Part shown: piece by piece, positions 42,671-46,627 of the stretch
Layout: every line of letters starts with the position of its first letter
How positions within the stretch are numbered: position 1 is the first letter of the stretch
Notes under the pieces: generated by a model
The model's input: the letters and a program-made list of their open reading frames with translations, nothing else
The model's database searches: none
What the model was told of the DNA's origin: nothing
DNA from: Dissophora ornata
Lineage: Eukaryota > Mortierellomycota > Mortierellomycetes > Mortierellales > Mortierellaceae
DNA length: 46,627 nucleotides
Direction: 5' to 3'
Assembly: GCA_025201705.1 (NCBI GenBank)
Contig: MU616744.1
Coordinates: 1-46,627, forward strand
Program-made: the position numbers and the translations under genes

Positions 42671-43154
42671 TGTTGGTCCATCGTGTCCATCCCTCTTCTC
42701 TCTCTTTCTCTCTTCTTTCTCTCTTCTCTCTCCCTTCCTCCCCTCCACTCCACTTCCATCCAATCCAGTCTCTGCCACCCGCAGAAAAGCTATTTTTACC
42801 CTCCGCTTGCCACTCGTATAAATACAACAAGGTTGATTGATGCCTAGCCCTGGTCCTTGACCATTGTCAAACCAGCCCCTGGACAGCGACGCTCCTCTGC
42901 TTTTCTTTTTCTCGTGTTAACATCATCTCTGCATCGCTCATCTCTCCTCTAGATTACCTCTCGGCGCTACAGCATCGCTCCTCATCCCGCTCCCTCTCTT
43001 GCAGCCTGCTCTCCATCCATCCCTCCTTCCTCATTCTTCGATCCTCGCCCATCCTCTGTTTAGCCCGTGTCACCATCACAGCCTCTCGCAAGCACAAGAG
43101 CCGCCATCCCTCCCTTCCGTATAGCAGGACCACCAAAGCAGAGGAAGCGAAACC

Positions 43155-44892
43155 ATGCTCCCCAAAGACCGCCCTGTGCCGTTGCAGCTCGGCAACACCG
43201 CTCCAAGGGCCAAAGTCGACACGTCGTACTCATGGCTGGCCATGTACTTCCTGCTCAACCTCACTCTCACTATCTACAACAAGGCAATCCTCAGCACCTT
43301 CCACTTTAGTTTTCCATGGACCCTCACCGGCATCCATACGCTATGTTCAGGCCTCGGCGCGTTGATCATGGCCAAGATGGGCTACTTCACCCCCGCAGAA
43401 CTCGGCGAGCGCGAGAACATGGTCATGCTCATGTTTTCATTCCTCTACACACTCAATATCGCCATCAGCAACGTGTCTCTGTAAGTCTCCTTGTCCTCGT
43501 GTGTGTGATCCCCCCTCCCTCCTCTCCCCCATCCTGAACTCCCGCTGTGAACCAACGTCTTGGGGAAAAAAATCAGCCGGGAGGGAAAGTGGAAAAAGGG
43601 GGAAAGAAAAAAAAGGACGCAACAACATTTTCCTTGAGGATCCTCGGACCAGCACGGAGAATACATCGCTGCACCGCAACTCCAGCCTGCAGAGCTTAAC
43701 CATGTTGACGAAGAATGGGGCGTAATACGACACCATACGGCAGAACAGCATGGAGCGGGCTAGATACGATTATTCTGCCGCGGAGGACACCAAGTGCTCA
43801 TCTGCCCCCTGGGGGGATGCGTTCTGCATGGCAGATCGATCGATTTTCCGACAACCCGAGTGCGTGCTTGATTTATCTTTGCTAATCGTGAGAGGCTACT
43901 TTGTTTTTCGTTTACGTCTCCTTCCCGACGCTACACAGGAATGAGGTGTCGGTCGCGTTTCATCAAGTCGTGCGGGCCATGACCCCTGTCTTCACAATCG
44001 CCATCTCGGTTGCATTCTTGGGGAAAAGGTACAGCGGGATGACTTATCTGTCGTTGCTGCCGCTGCTCTTGGGAGTGTACATGGCGACTGTCGGCGACTA
44101 CTCCTACACAGCCATGGGCTTCTTTCTCACCGTCCTGGGCACAGTTCTTGCAGCAACAAAGACCGTCGTCACCAACCGCATCCAAGTGGGGCGACTCCAG
44201 CTCCACCCACTCGATCTCTTGCTTCGGATGAGTCCTCTGGCGTTTGTGCAGACTGTGATCTTTTCGTGGATGAAGGGCGAGCTGGCCGATGTCGTGGTGT
44301 TCTGCAAGGCCGACATGAGCTACAAGCTTATCCTGACTCTGTTGGTGAACGGCATCATTGCCTTCTTCCTCAACTACGTCTCATTTACCGCCAACAAAAA
44401 GACCAGCGCGCTGACAATGACCGTCGCAGGTACAGCAGCATTGTTTTGCTCTTCTGTGGACAACAACACCTAGCAAGCGCAGCAGTTGTACTTTTTGTGG
44501 TACTGACATGATGTACTGTACAAAACCAATAATAGCCAACGTCAAGCAGGTCCTGTCGATTGTTGTGGCCGTGACAGTATTCAATACGACAATTGGTCTC
44601 CTCAATGGGCTGGGAATTATCATGACGCTTGTCGGAGGCGCCTGCTACAAGTAAGGGGTCTTCTGAAACGTGCGATCGACTTTGGCACAAAGATCGAGGA
44701 TGGCGTAGCAAACGGCGCAGTTACTAATATTTGATGTGTTTGTGGCACCATGCGGTATCTAGCTATGTCGATCTCAGGGAAAAGAACCAAAGGGCACGAC
44801 CTATGACACCGGCATTCCCACTTCCATCGCCTCCAGCAACAGCCTCAGCCTCTGAAAAGGAAGAGCTGCTTAATGTCAGGATAGTGGCTTGA
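43155..44892 (+). CDS. Sugar-phosphate/nucleotide-sugar transporter (TPT family)
   Basis: Predicted exons are 43155-43480, 43939-44429, 44536-44650 and 44763-44892, giving about 353 residues. It has the triose-phosphate-translocator/DUF250 branch of the drug/metabolite transporter superfamily: YFLLNLTLTIYNKAIL, FPWTLTGIHTLCSGLGA, LNEVSVAFHQVVRAMTPVFT (formed across the first splice), YLSLLPLLLGVYMAT, the TVLAATKTVVTNRIQVG block, and FLNYVSFTANKKTSALTMTV. The exon 3 core is ANVKQVLSI. Nine or ten membrane spans are expected. Members are Golgi or ER antiporters for nucleotide sugars or related phosphorylated sugars; the substrate is not predictable here. The acidic C-terminus (EKEELLNV) faces the cytosol in this family. 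Intron 1 is long (458 nt) compared with the others (106 and 112 nt), and its middle is purine-rich. Confidence 0.92.
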
Positions 44893-45300
44893 AAGGATTT
44901 ACCCTACACATCCACAGAGAAGGATGGCTCGCCTTTCTGTCTCTTCTCATTCTCTCTCTCCCTCTCTCTCCCTTTTTGTTCGATAATACAAATACAACAT
45001 ACATCATACTTCATTCTCGCATACGCAATAGACTGGTCCCTTGGACATCATCCCTGCCTTGCAATACAATACCACTTTTCATCCCAGAGCCTCACAAATG
45101 TTTGCTTTCTTTATTCACTGTACTGTTTTTCCATTTTCTGCATTGTTTTTCTGTCTGTCTGCTTGTTTGTTTTGCGTTTGTCTTCCCATCTTACAAAATG
45201 CATCATGTTTTCTTTGGTTCTCGGGTCCGGCTGTGCATGTCCTCAGAGTGCCAAAAAAAAAAAAAAAAAGAATCCCCTCAATGACGCGCACCGATATATC
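44893..45300. other. Convergent 3' flanks
   Basis: This is 3' flanking sequence of the transporter and of the CP2-like gene, with CT-rich and T-rich tracts and an A run at 45254-45269. No gene is seen. Confidence 0.5.
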
Positions 45301-46523
45301 TTAGTACTTCAAGGTCAAGTTCACGTTTCCATCGTACTGGTTAAACTCGTACTCGACCACCATATCGAGCTCGTCTGTCATTTGCGCCACCATCGAATCA
45401 TCCGTCCGGACCATCAATTCCTTCTTTGTCGTCTTCCTGTACACGCCAGAGATCGTCGACGACTGGATCTCCAGCTTCTCGGTCAGTTTTTGGGTCAGTT
45501 CCGCGAGCGTTAGTCGCTCTAGGTACACTGCCCTGTATACGGTCTCGCCCTCAATCTTGATGTACAGACACATTGCCGGCTGCCTCTTTTTCCTCATTTG
45601 AGGAACGTACGTCGGATCCCTGTCCAGCAGCTGGTCCGAAGTAGCTGGCCCCTCGCCACTGTACATTGATGTGCGCTCCAAGGCACCCGCCGTATTGTTA
45701 GTATTGCCCCCGCCGGCGTCATTGGGTCGGCGACGCTTCCTAGATGCAGATACAAGGGCATTAGAATCGCTTGGTGAGGACGTTCCAACAGCGTCGTCCA
45801 TCGGGGCCAAAAACCCGCCTACAGGATCGGATCCTCCTTCTCCTCCTCCTCCTTCTACTCCACCTGCTGCTGCTACTCCTCCACTTGCCTCCCCTGTGCC
45901 ATTGCTACCTCCAGCGGAACCATTGGCATCCATATCTAGTGCTTCCTGAGCCAGGGTCTCTGACAAATCCAAGGTCTCGTCCTCGGCCGAATCCTCTTGG
46001 TGATCCAGACATTCCCAGAACACAGAAACGTTCTGCACTGGCGCTAGGACCTGTGACAAGGGATTCGTGTCTGCATTTTTGCCCCGCATTTTGTCCCACA
46101 TCTTTTCCAGATGCTTATGATCATCCTTGTTCTTTCTTTCGGCACCCTGTAGCAAATGAAATTATATCATGTCATGTTTTCTTGATCCGTTACATACATA
46201 CATTCATGTGTTTTTTTTTTCTTGGCCGAAATAGAAAAACAAAATAATACTAAAGTTTACCTTGTCTCTGAACAGCTTGATCTTGGCATAGGATCGCTCC
46301 ACTTGCTGGTCCTGATTGCCGCTGTCAAATGTACCTCCATTGAGAATGGTATCCATCTGGACACGCAAAAGGATTCCTTTGACACCCTTGATGCGCGAGA
46401 AATCCGTCGAGAGACAATTGAACCGAACCATCAGTTTGGCCCCGGCTTTGCCGTTCCACTTGAACGAGATCCTGTCAAATGTCTTGGATTGGACCTCCAT
46501 CATCCCGGTCGACGATGCTTTCT
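45301..46523 (-). CDS. CP2/Grainyhead-type transcription factor, 3' part
   Basis: This is the C-terminal part of a CP2 (TFCP2/Grainyhead) family factor; the 5' exons lie beyond the right edge. Visible minus-strand exons are 46261-46523 and 45301-46146, with a 114-nt intron (GTAAAC...ACAG) and another intron starting upstream of 46523 (acceptor CTTTAG). The first exon holds the end of the Ig-like DNA-binding domain: FDRISFKWNG, LMVRFNCLSTDFSRIKGVKG, ILLRVQMDT and SYAKIKLFRDK, joining to GAERKNKDDHKHLEK in the next exon. This is the hallmark junction of CP2 proteins. A Gly/Ser-rich linker and a basic KRRRP patch follow. The C-terminus (CLYIKIEGETVYRAVYLERL to the stop) resembles the ubiquitin-like or dimerisation end of Grainyhead proteins. 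Fungal members are linked to cell-wall remodelling in filamentous ascomycetes. Its role here is inferred only. Confidence 0.9.
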
Positions 46524-46584
46524 CTAAAGGAAGAGTGAAATATATCATAGGGCATGGAATGAGTTCACGGTGGCAGTTAATCAT

Positions 46585-46627
46585 TATCTTTTTCTTTTCT
46601 TTTCTTTCTTTCTTTCTTCCTTTTTTT
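46585..46627. repeat. CTTT-rich tract at the right edge
   Basis: A degenerate CTTT/CTTTT run inside the partly visible upstream intron of the CP2-like gene. The window ends in it, so the upstream exon is not seen. Confidence 0.7.

Larger units (their letters stand above)
41612..43154. other. Divergent promoter region with simple repeats
   Basis: A 1.5-kb region between the penta-EF-hand gene and the transporter. It holds a CT microsatellite (41963-41986), a hexanucleotide array (42607-42670) and long pyrimidine-rich tracts up to the transporter start. Many long overlapping frames here arise from the repeats and have no domains. Confidence 0.6.

Noticed and set aside
42463..42847. Long frames over the TGCCTG array on both strands
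   Set aside because: All six frames stay open because the repeat lacks stops. The encoded dipeptide repeats are artefacts.

Overview
This window is nuclear DNA of a filamentous fungus. Genes are split by short spliceosomal introns, mostly 87-130 nt with GTACGN, GTATGT or GTAAGN donors. The 5' flanks are CT-rich and AATAAA signals follow several genes. Kinases fused to SEL1 repeats, a CP2-like factor and an AIG1-type GTPase together suggest an early-diverging lineage, most likely Mortierellomycota (Mortierella and relatives). That placement is an inference from gene content, not from a database search.

Layout. 1-3100 is a transposon graveyard: the end of a dispersed element and a broken pogo/Tigger-type DDE transposase. 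3183-8210 holds three housekeeping genes on the plus strand: FCF2 (pre-rRNA processing), QRI7 (mitochondrial tRNA t6A synthesis) and OST3/OST6 (oligosaccharyltransferase subunit). 8650-10800 is a decayed PIF/Harbinger transposon, with a Myb/SANT-like ORF and a convergent DDE transposase; its outer flank repeats the sequence at the left edge of the window. 11898-16229 carries two tandem kinase-SEL1 genes. 16420-19462 (minus) is VTC4, a vacuolar polyphosphate polymerase. 20678-27419 holds two unidentified proteins, a WW/His-rich protein and a four-span membrane protein. 28885-31397 encodes a Kre9/Knh1-like type I membrane protein built like a cell-surface sensor. 31398-35805 is gene-poor, with an SKP1 copy that lacks an obvious start codon and a decayed coding relic. 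35806-44892 holds an AIG1-type GTPase, an SDR oxidoreductase, a penta-EF-hand protein and a sugar-phosphate/nucleotide-sugar transporter. The right edge carries the 3' part of a CP2/Grainyhead-type transcription factor.

No operon-like unit or bacterial-style defence system is visible. The genes serve separate cell functions (RNA modification, N-glycosylation, phosphate storage, cell-wall sensing, calcium signalling, ubiquitin ligase scaffolding). The least conventional parts are the kinase-SEL1 pair, including one non-RD kinase with ten repeats of exactly 108 bp, the SKP1 copy without a start, and the intron structures (microexons, one GC-AG intron, frequent GTAC donors).

Exon boundaries were placed by hand from reading frame, splice sites and remembered family motifs. 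They are predictions without transcript support.
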